Assembly: GCF_954871325.1 (NCBI RefSeq)
Contig: NC_088779.1
Span: 19,718,846-19,782,845, forward strand
DNA length: 64,000 nt
Origin: Gordionus sp. m RMFG-2023
Taxonomy: Eukaryota > Nematomorpha > Gordioida > Chordodea > Parachordodidae
Reading direction: 5' to 3'
Every line of letters starts with the position of its first letter. The first letter of the stretch is position 1. Shown in pieces: positions 12,173 through 24,040 of this stretch. The notes beneath the pieces were generated by a model. It did no database searches. It worked only from the letters and a program-made list of their open reading frames with translations, and was not told where the DNA came from. A program made the translations under genes and the position numbers.

Positions 12173-12415
12173 TCATGGGTATAGGCTTTTGTTTTGCCCA
12201 TTTCTTTTGTTGATTAGCCTATAGACGTTTAAGCGACAGTTCTCGGACTGTTGCGCGTACAAGTACGTGCGGCTTGCCCACAAACGTGTGAAGGGCTCCT
12301 CATTTTTTTTCTCCCCTAAATTAACTATCCAGTTTGATGGATTTTGAGGAAAACCTAGCGTAGCTCTGTTGTATCCACAACACGCTTTTATCACCGTATT
12401 CATAAAATATTCCAA
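12173..12415 (-). CDS. Unidentified GC-richer open frame of about 80 codons
   Basis: This minus-strand frame stands out from its surroundings by base composition and by protein-like residue use, for example CGYNRATLGFPQNPSNW and EEPFTRLWASRTYLY. I do not recognise a family. It could be an exon fragment, a nuclear copy of organellar or bacterial DNA, or chance. No convincing splice pair or neighbouring coding piece was found, and the apparent start codon may be irrelevant. Confidence 0.25.
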   Translation of the reverse strand: MEYFMNTVIKACCGYNRATLGFPQNPSNWIVNLGEKKNEEPFTRLWASRTYLYAQQSENCRLNVYRLINKRNGQNKSLYP

Positions 12416-12419
12416 GTAT

Positions 12420-15400
12420 ATTTTCGAATGGTCCTATTTTTAAAAAAATTATAGCTTTACGAAATATTTTTTAAAAAATAGAAGAATTAATTAAAAGTTG
12501 GAGGGATAATTAATTTTGGTTTCCTACAAATCTCATATTAAAGTTTATTTGATTTTATTATTTAAATCAAAAAATCGTTATTATTTTTAATTTCTCATTA
12601 TATCTAGTAATATAATATAATTAGCATATTACACCAAAATGAAGGGATTATTCCCGATAGTGTATAACGCGAATAGGAACAATTTTTAATTACATTACTT
12701 AGATTATATTTATTTTATTATTATAAACTCTATAAAAATATATGGAATTTAATGCGGACTGATTATAACTTTAAAAAATTGTGTAATTCTTTCTTATTGT
12801 TATATGCTAATTACGTAAATTTAGGTTGATATGTTGAGCAACGTGCCGTTTTGAATGGCAAATATTAAATTTTAAATGCTTAAGGACCCAGAAATTTCCT
12901 CTCAAATTAGACTTATTCAAATATTTAAAATGATTTTTGTAAATACTTGAAAAAAAATATTATTTAAATAGACAGGTATAAATCTAAGATTGTAAATGTC
13001 TGAAATGTATTTCCATTAAAATAAAAAAAACCATTAATGGAGATTTAAAATTTATAGTTGAGAATTGAATTATAAGATGATTTTAACAGAGACTTTACAT
13101 AAAAATCATATGTTGACACTTTCCATAATTTTAGGCCCGTTTTTTTCCATCCTATGCAGTGGGGATTGGTTGTTTCTCTTATGCCAATGAACTATAAGAA
13201 TATATTAATTTCAAAGGTTTTAATATATATCATCTTCAGGTGGTAAAGGTAATTGATAAATGTAAAAAATATAGAATATAATATTTTAAAAAATTTTTCA
13301 TTGATACTTTTAAAGCTCAAATACCTATATTTTCATTGATTTATAAATATAATGTATTTAATTTATATCTGAATAAAATAAGAAAAATCTAGGACTAAGA
13401 AGCAGTTGTAGCCATAAGATTTTAATATAGCTTAAAGATACTTTTACACATAAGCATATCCAGGATTTTGCCAAGAGAAGGGTGAATTGTCCCCATAAAT
13501 ATCATTGGAGATTTGTAGGTCCATTTATTGTTGGCCTTTGACCATATTAGATTTTTATAAAAATAAATTTGGGTTTTCATTTATTTAAGAATAAGAATAC
13601 TAAAATTTTGAATTATGTTATTATTTTAAAGGCTATTAACTTTTACTAATTTTTCTATCAAAATCAACATTTTTTGGGGAGAAGAGTGTATGTATGGGGA
13701 AATTTTTTTTAGCTTAAAATGATATTTATGAGAACAAGCAAATTTGTGTTGGGGAGGGGAGGGTTTCTCCCTTTTCCCTCACCTTGGTTTATTGCCTGCC
13801 TCTTCCAATAAAAATTATTCAAAAAAATAAGGAAACATTTTAAAACTTGAAAATATAATTTCTTTTATTTAATAAGAATAAGACAGCTAGATTTTTTTGG
13901 AAAAAAAATTAATTAAATTGATAAATTTTATATATTTGTAAAAATTGATAAATAATTCTTAATAATATATGAAATTTTGGCAGAAGCTGATAACATATAA
14001 AGCTAAGCTATGCCAAGTGTTTACTTTTTTTAGTAGTTTTAACTACTCAGTTACATTTATTTAAAAGTAGCTGGTAGTTTAGCGCAACTAACATCATCAA
14101 TAGCTAACATATATAAAACATTACTTCAAGGTCCACAAATGAAAGGTCAGAGGCAATATTTAATCTAACGCTATGAAGAATTTGCTATTAAAACTAGTTT
14201 GGACAAGGATAGTGATATTAAACATGAAGTATTAACTTTTCCCAAAGATAAAATAACTGATGTGTTAAATAATTAAGTAGATTTTCTTGTGATAATTGGA
14301 TCTTATTATATTTATTATTTTGTGGACAAAATTTTCTAAAAAAATAGGAGTAGATTACCAATATCCAGTATTCATAATTTTGAGATAACAGATTTTAATA
14401 AATGTTTTTTAGTATATTTAATTGTTCTTTCATAATGTTTTACTTTTGATTTGAAGTTTTATGGTTCAGATAACTATTTTTTTCTTATTTAAAAATAAAC
14501 ATTTATTTTATTGGGGAAGGGGTCAAATGGCCATTTGGCATTTTTTTAAATAGGCCAATGCATTATTATATTGCAGTGGTAAAATAGTCATCCAGCTGCT
14601 TCTATGAGAAATAAATTTAATTGACAAAGATGATTACTTTAGAAAATTGTCACTAAAAAAATATTAATTATTTTTTACATCTTGGATTAGCATATAATAA
14701 ATGTATGTATGCTATGTAGGTAGTTGATAATTTTCGTGTTTATTCATTTCTTTTTTTAATGATTCTTGCATTTATACATTATGTATCCAACTAATAAATT
14801 AATTTTTATTTAAATAAAACTTTAACTTTGGACATACCTAAATTATTTTTTGAGATTTTTATTTGAAGGTAGCTTAATAGATCATATAATGTTTACTCTG
14901 TCTATGAATAATAGCTATAACTAAGCTTCATTATACCCACAGCAGCATGTAGCTCTAGCAAGGATACATTTTTTTGAAAGTGCTTCCAATTGTATCCATC
15001 CTTGTTAAAGTAATAACTTTTATTAAAAATCGTTATCTTTAAGAAACCAACAAATTTATTTCGTACCCAGATATAATTTATAAATATTATACAATTATAT
15101 TACATCAATATACAATATATAACATTACTTGATAGTGCTACAGATAATAGGAATAAAATCAAAAAATATTCCATGCTTTATAAATTTTTGAATATTTAAA
15201 ATTATTCATCAAATAATGACGCACAAGAAAACTAAAATACAATAAAGAAATATCATTACAGATAAATAAAAGAATAAACAAATCATAAAAAGTATTTAAA
15301 AAATTATATATTTATTTTTAATTAGACTTTATGTAAATATTAAATATTTTGTTTTGAACAGGCCAATTGTTAGTTATATAGACAATCACAATATTATATT

Positions 15401-16690
15401 AGAAAACCCCAGCTATGCTGAAAGACCGTAAAACGGTTAAGTTCCCTGGCAAGGGGAGGGGGATAACCTCATGGGTTGGTGTTATTTATTTATCCATTAA
15501 TATTATTAGTGTTTAAATGCATTAAACTTTTTTTTCAGGCATTTTTTGCTAGAAACCTAACTCATCCACTGAATAAAAATTTTCTTTATTGCTATGGCGT
15601 TTAAGATACAAAAGGTTTTTATAAAAATAAAATAACAAAAAAATAATATATAATTTTATTTTAATAAAACGAAAAAATAAAATATACTTTAACAATAGTA
15701 TGTATATATATTTATAAAATGCATTAACGATATATCAATTAACATATCCTTGAGTAAATTATATCCTAAAACAAAATAAGAATTTGTTCTTTGTACAATG
15801 TTTATACATTAAAGTTACACAGTAGAATTGGGATGGGAAAAGGAGGGTTAATAGGTAGTCTTTTCTGTAAAAATTCGCTAATAATTTTTAATTCTAGTTA
15901 TAATATAATTAAACTAACCTTTTTTATTAAGATTTCGATATGTTGTATAGAATTATTTTATAATTTAGATTTTTATTATTTTCACAGTATACTTCTTACC
16001 CATGATGCCTTTGGACTTATTAAATATAGGGTGCTAATTGCTTATTGAAATCAAAAAGGGCCCCCGTCCCACCCACGGGATCAAAAAAAGATGAATATTA
16101 CTTATTTTTATGATAAGAAAAATAATCAATTAAATTATTAAAAGATTATATTAACATAAACATAGATATTTATATATAACTATCAGGAAATATGAAATCG
16201 CGGCCCAATTCTGGAGAATATTTTGGTTGACAGGAAGTAAGACATAGTGGGGTTGCCCCCGTTTTTTTAATATGTCATAAAATCGGATTTTGTAACACGA
16301 TTAAAAAGCTATTTACATTGTAAATCATAAGATGTAAGAACATTTAGAATCTGAGATAGAGCCCTGTACTGGCTGTCCGAAGCCTGACTCGAGCCTCTAT
16401 CTCGGACATAGGAGACTTTTTCTTCAGGCTATAAGCTCGAAAATTAATTATAAATATCCTCATTAATCATATTGTTTTATCAAAATATTAATCAGAATCC
16501 CATGTCATTCTTCAACTAGCACATTTTACTTATTCATTTATCTATTTTTTTTAACAATTTCCTGTGGTTGTGTTGTTAGTTAAAACTCTATTACTTACAC
16601 ACAGCATATTCTGTCAGGTTAAATAATTATTGCCAACATAAAATTTGGAATATTAATTAGTTATATCAATTATGAAATATTTTCATCTGA
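12420..16690. other. AT-rich DNA with scattered repeat fragments, no recognised gene
   Basis: The block at about 13450-13640 (ATATCCAGGATTTT, GGGTTTTCA, TTTTGAATTAT in order) is shared with 49790-49980 and is a diverged repeat; its CCAGGATTTT end resembles ends of ZMYM-type hAT elements. A small inverted pair, AAGGATAC ... GTATCCATCCTT, lies at about 14959-15003. Frames near 14140-14280 and 15791-16048 show no family. A G/C patch around 16060-16080 is self-complementary (CCCCCGT...ACGGG). Confidence 0.5.
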
Positions 16691-16699
16691 TAATTTTTG

Positions 16700-16856
16700 T
16701 CATACCTAAAATCTATTCAAAAATTTTTTTAATTGGGCTCGGGTCAGACTGGAACAAAAAATTTGTGCTCGAATTTAAGGTGGGCTTGGACCAATTTTTA
16801 AATTCGGGCTCGAGTCGAGCTCAGGCCGCAAAAAATTTAATTTGCAGGTCTCTAAG
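16700..16856. repeat. Right end of a hAT-like element with GGGCTCG repeats
   Basis: The motifs GGGCTCGGG, GGGCTTGG and GGGCTCGAGTCGAGCTC precede the terminus TTTGCAGGTCTCTA. The terminal reverse complement TAGAGACCTGCAAA matches the ends of the GGCCCG MITE family. The matching left end was not located. It abuts the target duplication of the next hAT element. Confidence 0.5.
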
Positions 16857-17252
16857 TATAGACACTGTACAGGTATCCATACCTGAACCAAACCATCTAA
16901 ATACTTGTATTTTTTATCCGCCCTAAACTGTAAAAAATTTTTAGCCGAACCTGAACCGAACCGCTATAATGTTTCTGAAATGGTTCGAGTCTCACAATTT
17001 TATGCTTATAAAATAATGTGTAAGTTATTACTAGTATATTGCAAAATTTTTAATTATGTTTGAATTGTTTTAAAAATTATTATCAATCACATTTGATTGA
17101 TAAGTATCAGTCATTTTTTATAAACTTTAGTATATTGCCATTTTACAACATTTTTCAAGCTTATAAATAATAATGCCTAGAGAAAAATTAAATCCAATAT
17201 ATAAATTATTTACATATAATATTATAAATGATACATCAAATCTGATATCATA

Positions 17253-17389
17253 CTGACAGTGTCGGCTACCCAAGTTAGTGTGGAAAGAGTTTTTCAACAA
17301 TTAAATTTATATTATCTCCTTACAGATATAATTTTAGTGAGACGAATTTTGAAAATATATTAATTGAGCGACTTAATAAAAAAATTTGA
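17253..17389 (+). pseudogene. hAT transposase C-terminal fragment
   Basis: The plus strand reads LTVSATQVSVERVFQQLNL, then in another frame FSETNFENILIERLNKKI and a stop at 17387-17389. TQVSVERxFxxLxL plus LRxxLSxxNxExxLxIRLN is the classic hAT C-terminal dimerisation motif. One frame slip lies in the middle. The fragment sits between the hAT left end and the inserted LTR element, in the orientation expected if the LTR element landed just 3' of the transposase gene. Confidence 0.8.
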
Positions 17390-17457
17390 AGTAATTGTTT
17401 ATATTAAAATTAATCATTGATATTTATTTGTTATATTTATAAATTAAATATCATTTT

Positions 17458-17732
17458 TGAAAAGAATCATGATAAACGTGCCAGTATGTAAAAATATCTT
17501 TTATTATTATTAACTTTATTATGTCTGTTTCTTTTTCTTTTCTTAAGGTATATATACATTTTCTAAAATGTAAATTAAAATATATATAAAAAACAAAAAG
17601 TAAGATTACAAAAAATAAAAAGTAAGGTTACGAAAAAATAAAAAGTAAAGTTACAAAATTAGATTATAAAAAGTTGGTATGCAAAAAAAACAAAAGTAAA
17701 AGTAAGGTTAAAAATTAGACTATAATGTAACA
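17458..17732 (-). repeat. 3' LTR of the Ty3/gypsy element (275 bp)
   Basis: On the plus strand it starts TGAAAAGAATCATG and ends TATAATGTAACA, matching 23021-23271 nearly base for base apart from one extra 24-bp internal unit in an AAAAAGTAAGGTTAC tandem region. It is flanked on the outside by ATTTT. Confidence 0.95.
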
Positions 17733-17748
17733 TTCTCCCTCTTCTGAA
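17733..17748 (-). other. Polypurine tract candidate
   Basis: Read on the minus strand the sequence is TTCAGAAGAGGGAGAA, directly abutting the 3' LTR. This is the expected position and composition for the plus-strand primer of an LTR retrotransposon. Confidence 0.75.
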
Positions 17749-18183
17749 AGCCTTCCCAAAAATTCATCTGAGAAGTCATAGAGAGTTTGTTGTCCAAATA
17801 GTTAATCGTTTTGGTAATCAAGTTGTATCACAAATCATCATAACGTTGGCTTGTCCCAATCGTTGGTTTGTTTAAATCGATTTTTCACGTTGGTTTGTTT
17901 AAATCGCAAGCTTGATATCTTTATCGTAAGTTGTCTTCATTAATCATAGCTTGCTTGGTAGTACTCAGTTGTTATTATTATCATTTTTAAAAATTGTTAT
18001 TATCATCAGTAAGTTGCGAATAATAAGAAATAATAGTTCATCATATTGGATATAAGAATAAACGACGAATGATAAATCAACAAGATTGTTTTATAATATT
18101 TTCAGCGTTTTAATTTTTTGCGTTTTATTATAAGCGTTTTAATATTTAATTTACTTTATGCAATTTAATATTTATTTTATATT

Positions 18184-19300
18184 TTAAGTTATGTAGTCTT
18201 TTAAATTATCAGGTTTTTGTTTAATTCGCACAGGTCTAGAAATAGGTGTTATATCGTTATTATCAGTAATTTTTATATTTTTGTCCACACTTCCCTCCTT
18301 AAAAGAATCCTTAGAGTCATAGTTGATAATTGTATTAAAACAGTTTCTAATTCTTATTTGATCTAAATGTCTCCTCAAAATACCTTTCTCTGTCTTAATT
18401 TGGAACATCATGTCACTTTCTTTATGTGTGATCATGCCTTTGCACCATTTATCAATACCTTGTACTTTATACCAAACAAAATCTCCTACATTAAAAGTTC
18501 TATTACGTGGTAAAGTAACGTTTATCTTATTCTCCTTCTCCTCCAACGGTTTTAATAAGTCCCATTTAATTCTAATATCTCGATTAAACATTCTCTGTGA
18601 AGGTGTAACACCTGTAGTATCATTACGCGTATCTGTAATTAAATAAAAATTTGCCAAGTGTGATATCTAGGTCAATTTTAATATTCCTTTTCATATGTGT
18701 TTTGAACGTTCTCACCATGCGTTCTACCTGGCCATTGGATTGCTGGTGATAAGCAGATGTAAGCACATGTTTAATACCAAAATTGTTGCAAAATTTTTCA
18801 AAATCGTTACTCGTAAAGTTAGTGCCGTTATCAGTAACTATAGCTTCAGGTATTCCATATAGCGAAATAGTTTTAAAGATTTCTTTTAAAGTAACATCAG
18901 TCGTAATATTTTTAACAGGAATAATAATTGGAAATTTGCTGTAGGCATCGACTATTATCAACCAATTTTTTGTGAAAAACGGACCCGCATAATCTATATG
19001 TATCCTTTCAAACGGTTTGGTAACCGAAACCCATGGTTTTTGTATCTTTATAGGATTATCATGATATATGTTACAATCGTCACAACTTTTCACTTCCATT
19101 ACTATATCATTATTTATACCAGGCCACCCCATGTAATCTTTGGCTAAGGATTTTATTTTTCCTGCTCCCAAGTGACCTTCATGTAATGACTGTAGTATAT
19201 TTTTTCTCATAGAAGACGGAATTATGATTCTGTTGCTTTTGTAAAGACAATCCTTAATTATACTTAATTCCAATTCAATGTTTTTATAAATGTATTCATT
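18184..19300 (-). pseudogene. Ty3/gypsy integrase region (fossil)
   Basis: The N-terminal zinc-binding HHCC part is visible (HEGHLGAGK ... CDDCNIYH). It is followed by the catalytic core with D in IHIDYAGPF, D in VTDNGTNF and E in HQQSNGQVERMVR, the DD35E arrangement of retroviral-type integrases. The C-terminal part ends near RRHLDQIRIR. It inserts the DNA copy into the host genome. It follows RNase H, as in Ty3/gypsy and unlike Ty1/copia. The region is decayed. Confidence 0.85.
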
Positions 19301-19349
19301 ATAGGCCTGTTGTTATTAATATCATTTATAACTTGTTTTAATTCAATAT

Positions 19350-20350
19350 CTTTCAAAGTTTCATCTCGAATTTGATTAAAATTAATAGGTATAACTCCCC
19401 ATATTCATTTATTATAGTGATATTTTCAATAGTTTCATCATGACATTCTTGTGGTAATCTCGAAAGACAATCAGGAACAACATTGTATTTACCGGCTTTA
19501 TACTTTATATTAAAATCATATCCTCCTAATGTAATATTCCACTTCTGGAGTCTTATGGTACTATTATCCTTAAGACCCTTAGTAAAGATGTGAACTAGAG
19601 GCTTATGGTCAGTAATAATTGTAAATTTTGTGCTGATTAAATATTCCTGGAACCTTTTTATAGCGAACATAATGGCGAGAGCCTCACGCTCAATATTGGT
19701 ACAGTTCATTTCAGATTTTAATAAAGTTCTCGACGCGAAAGCTATTGGTTTTTTTTTACCGTCTTTTTCAATATGAAATAGTACAGCTCCTAAACCACAT
19801 TTCGATGCGTCAGTGGATATCCCTATAGGTAATTCAGGGTTAAAATATGTCAAAGCAGCAGGAAGACTAATCAACTTCTTAAGATCATTAAAACTTTTAG
19901 AGTGTTCAAGGTTTCAAGCCCATTTTTCTTTGTTGACAATCTTATATAGAGGATCAGCAATTTCTGCAAAATTGTTCAAAAATTTTCTATAGTAGCCAGC
20001 CATTCCCAGAAATGTTGATAATTCAGCAGCTGATTTTGGTTCTGGCATATTAATTATTGCTTCAATTTTGTCGTGATTAGCATGAATCCCCTTAGCGTCA
20101 ATATCATGACCCAGGAACCTCACTTCGTTTTTAAAGAACATACTTTTATTAAAGTTAGGTATTAGCCCAAACGATGATATTCTATCAAATACTTTTTTTA
20201 TGTTGTTAAGGTCGGTTTCATCGTTTTTTCCAGTTATAAGTAAATCATCAATATAAAATATGATGTCATCCATATCACCAAAGATTTGATCCATAATCTG
20301 TTGAAAAATTGCAGATGAGGTCTTAAGCCCAAAAGGAAGTATAGTAAATT
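19350..20350 (-). pseudogene. Ty3/gypsy reverse transcriptase C-terminal half and RNase H (fossil)
   Basis: The RT active-site motif is seen in IIFYIDDLLITG, followed by the FLGHDID and TFLGMAGYYRKF motifs of the Ty3/gypsy palm and thumb. RNase H follows with TDASKCGLGAVL, NCTNIEREALA and ITDHKPLV. Together they copy element RNA into DNA and remove the RNA strand. The region is decayed and is separated from the N-terminal RT part by the nested solo LTR. Confidence 0.85.
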
Positions 20351-20692
20351 TGAAAAGAATAAGGATTCTAACGATATGGCGCGAGGTGCGAGTCAGTAAA
20401 AATATATTTTATTAACTAACTTCATTCTCTTTTCTTAAGGTATATATACATTTTCTAAAATATAAATTAGAATATATATAAAAACAAAAAGTAAGGTTAC
20501 GAAAAATACTAAGTAATATAAGTTGAATTACAAAAATAAAAAGTTGAATTGAAAAGATAAATTTGAATTCATAAAAAGTAATACAAGTTGAATTTGAATT
20601 CCTAACCAAATAAAAATATAATGAACGTATGCAATATAAAAAATACTATTCAATAACCAATATTTTAATTTATTAATTCCTATAATGTAACA
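20351..20692 (-). repeat. Nested solo LTR of a related gypsy family (342 bp)
   Basis: On the plus strand it starts TGAAAAGAATAAGG and ends CTATAATGTAACA, like the host element's LTR, and shares about 80 bp of near-identical core (CTTAAGGTATATATACATTT and on). The rest differs, so it is a different subfamily. It is flanked by 5-bp copies AAATT at 20346-20350 and 20693-20697. It lies in the reverse transcriptase region and no internal sequence accompanies it, so it is the product of LTR-LTR recombination after insertion. Confidence 0.9.
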
Positions 20693-22261
20693 AAATTGAT
20701 AATATCCCTTGTGCGTAGATATGGTTAAAATATTTCTGCAACTTTTATCAATTGGTATCTGTAAAAAAGCATTTTTAAAGTCAATCTTCGTAAGTTTCTT
20801 TTCTTCTGAAAGTTTAGCTATTAGATCATTGATTCGCGGTAAAGGGTATCTGAAATCTTCTAGAGCTGGGTTTACAGTGTCCTTAAAATCAGCACAAAGC
20901 CTAATGCTCCCATCATCTTTGTAGACAGCGGTAACAGGACTTGCCCAACGGACATCATTCACCGGCTCAATTATTTTATCTTGTATCCATTTCTTAAGTT
21001 CATTGCTAACAAGATCAATTTTTGAATAAGGAATACGTCTCGGCGGTATAATTTTAGGTTGGGCATCTCTTCTTAAATATAACTTGACACTTGCTTTATT
21101 GATTGGCCCATTAGTCAATTTAGATTCACACTCTTTAATTAATTTTTTTATTTCATCTTCGTAATTAGTGTCAACATTAGCTATAAATTTATTTAAAATA
21201 TTTTTGAAAGCATTGATCCATGTACGTCCCAACAAGGCATTTTTACTTGATTCGACGACTACCGCTTGTAAACATTTTGAGATACCTTCATAAGTCACTT
21301 TGACTTGAGTAGTGCCGATGATCTTGATTAAATTTCCGTCATATGCGGTGAGTTTTAGCTCGGATTTCTTAAGATCTCTAATACCAAGTTTTTTAGCCAG
21401 ACCATGAGGTATAATAGTGTGTTTGGAGCCCGTATCCACTTGCATACATGTAACAATATCGTTCACTTTTAAGGTAGTCATAAATGCGTTATCTTTGTCA
21501 TTGAGCATGTCACCAGATAAGTTGTTAACATTGAAATCATTATCATCTTTGTTCTTTGTAGAACCAACTTTCTCTTCGATAATTTCTTCAATATCCATAT
21601 TATAATCATTGTTGTATTGTATTTGCTTTCTATTATTGTTGTCGCTACCACTATAATTATTTGAGTTATTATTATATTGTATTTGTTTTCTCTGATTATT
21701 GTCATTACCTCTATAATTATTTGAATTGTTGTAATAGGATCGGTAATTGTTACGATTTCCGTCACTGTATTGGAGCTGTTTTCTTTGATTGTTATCATAC
21801 CATGTATTATTTCTACCATAATTAGATTGATTATTATTGTTATAGAGATAGTTGTTGTAGTTATAGTTATTATAATTATCGTGGTATCTTGAATTATTAT
21901 TACCGTAATTGTATCTAAAATTATTATTGTAATTCCCATTTCTATTATCGTAATTATTTCTAAAATTATTTCTAAAATTATTATTAGGTCTAAAATAATT
22001 ATTGTTGTCGTTTCTATTTTTATTGTAAAAGTTTTTATCTTTATCAGACTTTTTATCATTATTTATATAACTTATATTATTATCATCTGACTTAACGCTA
22101 ATACAGTCCAGTTTCACCCCTAATTCGACCTGGTTTAATGCTAAGTCAATATTTTTAGAGAACTTATATTTTATCTTATCATTTAAGGTAGATGTATGTA
22201 ATTTTTCTTTTAATCTACTGTCGTCCAAAAAATTACATTTTTCGATAGTCTTATGTACCAC
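20693..22261 (-). pseudogene. Ty3/gypsy Gag C-terminus, protease and N-terminal RT (fossil)
   Basis: From the 5' side on the minus strand there is a Gag C-terminal part, then about 150 residues extremely rich in Asn, Tyr and Arg (about 21600-22050). Next is an aspartic protease with the VDTGS active-site motif and a later LLGRTWI flap-region motif, then the N-terminal half of RT with IPYSKIDLV, WASPVTAVYKDDGSIRLCAD, RYPLPRI and KIDFKNAFLQIPI. An overlapping long frame on the same strand here is Asn-codon shadow and is not a gene. Confidence 0.85.
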
Positions 22262-23000
22262 AGCATATAACTCTCTGACGAGTTTTGCTGCAGCAGATTA
22301 AATTTATTAATTTAAATGTTTTTATCTTGCACAGGTAAAAGGTAAGTTAACTTTTTAATCACAATTTTAAGATCTAGAATGTCGGTATCAGAACAAATTG
22401 ATTTAATATTGTCAAAAACCTCGTCTGATAAATTATTAAGCAAAGTATTTATTTTAATAGAGTCCGATGATGTGCTGGTAGAAAAATAATTTAATATTCT
22501 GTCTAAATAAATCTCGGTAAGTGGTCACACTAACTTAGGAATCTTATGTATAAACTCTTTATTTCCATATTTTATTAATAAGACATATATATAGAAAATT
22601 ATAACATTTTATGTTTCAACAATTTATATTTTGATGAACATGTAATTTAATTCAATAAATTCAGATTCATTATATATGTAATGCTTGCCATTAAGCAACT
22701 CGAAGCAATTAATCATATCTCTTAAATTAACAAATTCAAATAGAACATCTTCAGTTCCCCTAATTCTAGAGTAATTTACATCACAGTTGTAGGTTAAATC
22801 AAACAAAATATCGTAAATCGAAATTTCATGAGGAATATTGATTAATTTAAAAGCGAACATGATATATATAAAAAAAAATATCACAATGATTTTACCTTTT
22901 ATTTTCTTCCTTTATATACAAATAATAAATTTTTTTATTAACCATTTTTAAAAAAAATTTTATTTTTTAAAAAAAATTTCCATAAGGCGAGTTTTTTATG
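22262..23000 (-). pseudogene. Ty3/gypsy Gag N-terminal region and leader (fossil)
   Basis: Between the primer-binding site and the Gag/protease region lie decayed minus-strand coding pieces, including a stretch around 22624-22884 (HEISIYDILFDL, CFELLNGKHYIY) whose position fits the Gag N-terminus. It has no strong motif of its own, and assignment rests on position. Confidence 0.5.
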
Positions 23001-23020
23001 CCTAAACTGGAGGGGCACCA
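23001..23020 (-). other. tRNA primer-binding-site candidate
   Basis: On the minus strand, immediately after the 5' LTR, the sequence is TGGTGCCCCTCCAGTTTAGG. TGG complements the CCA tail of a tRNA. I could not match the remainder to a specific tRNA with confidence. Confidence 0.6.
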
Positions 23021-23271
23021 TGAAAAGAATCATGATAAACGTGCCAGTATGTAAAAATATCTTTTATTATTATTAACTTTATTGTGTCTGTTTCTTTTTC
23101 TTTTCTTAAGGTATATATACATTTTCTAAAATATAAATTAGAATATATATAAAAACAAAAAGTAAGATTACAAAAAATAAAAAGTAAAGTTACAAAATTA
23201 GATTATAAAAAGTTTGTATGCAAAAAAAACAAAAGTAAAAGTAAGGTTAAAAATTAGACTATAATGTAACA
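23021..23271 (-). repeat. 5' LTR of the Ty3/gypsy element (251 bp)
   Basis: It starts TGAAAAGAATCATG and ends TATAATGTAACA on the plus strand, almost identical to 17458-17732. It is one 24-bp tandem unit shorter than its partner. The outside flank is ATTTT. Confidence 0.95.
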
Positions 23272-23529
23272 ATTTTAAAATGTGCAATTAATAAAAATGA
23301 AGGTTTTATGTATGTGTTTTTTATTTTAATAAAAAAAAATTCGTTACATAATTCGAATGTAGGTTTGAATACAAAAGTGTTCAAACCGGTTTTTATAGGT
23401 TCGAACCGAACCAATATTTTTATTTTTTGCGAACCGAACCTGAACCTTGAACGGTTATTTTTATCCAAACTTAAACCGAACTGATATTCGTTACGGTTTG
23501 GATCTCTGACATTGTAATATATTTATATA

Positions 23530-24040
23530 TAAATAATTTTTAAATAGTGATTAAAAATCCGATAATAAGACAAAGAATAAACTTATTAACAACAATATAT
23601 GCTCATTTTTTTTAAACTTTATACAATTGCAAAAACTTTTTATATATTTTACAAACCTTTTCAAAACAACTAAATAATTATATATCAAAAAACTATTTTA
23701 ATTTTATTCATTGCAAACTATATGAGATTAAATTCTCCCTATTTATTATTCCTCATAGATGACTAAGTAGACTTTCTTTTAACTGTTAAGTTGCCCTCTC
23801 CCCACTATCATAAAAGGTTGTTAAAGTACCGCGATATTGAATGTGATATTTATTTCTGTTCTGGTATCATGCTCTATATGCGATACATTTGACATCTTTA
23901 TCGTTGTTATAATTTTTTATCTACCTTTTATTTACAAAATTTATATAAAGCAATTCCTAGAAGCAGCATCGGGAAAGTAGAACCATTTTGCTTCCAAAAT
24001 TTTGAAGGTGGTATGGGCGAGGCATCTGAAAGGGAGTAGG
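23530..24040. other. AT-rich DNA with no recognised feature
   Basis: No coding, RNA or transposon signature was seen on either strand between the hAT right end and the GGCCC-rich patch. Confidence 0.5.

Larger units (their letters stand above)
17458..23271 (-). mobile_element. Ty3/gypsy LTR retrotransposon fossil
   Basis: This LTR element is complete in outline on the minus strand. Its LTRs at 23021-23271 (5') and 17458-17732 (3') begin and end TG...CA, and it has identical 5-bp target copies ATTTT (17453-17457 and 23272-23276), a primer-binding-site candidate and a purine tract. The internal order is Gag, protease, reverse transcriptase, RNase H, integrase, which defines Ty3/gypsy (Metaviridae). 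The two LTRs differ by about four substitutions plus a 24-bp tandem-unit difference, so insertion is fairly recent. It is broken in several places (roughly half a dozen) and carries a nested solo LTR. It sits inside a hAT element. Confidence 0.92.
16870..23508 (+). mobile_element. hAT element split by an LTR retrotransposon
   Basis: The left end CAGGTATCCATACCTGAACC pairs with the right end, whose reverse complement is CAGAGATCCAAACCGTAACG. Both subterminal regions are rich in GAACCGAACC-type repeats (16885-16985 and 23380-23490). The flanking 8-mers ACACTGTA (16862-16869) and ACATTGTA (23509-23516) match at 7 of 8 positions, a hAT-type duplication. Without the LTR element (17458-23271) the hAT is only about 820 bp, so it was internally deleted; it still holds the transposase C-terminus at 17253-17389. 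Confidence 0.8.

Noticed and set aside
21478-22059. 193-codon minus-strand frame rich in Ile and Thr
   Set aside because: It is the frame-shifted reading of the Asn-codon repeats of the gypsy element; no independent protein signal.
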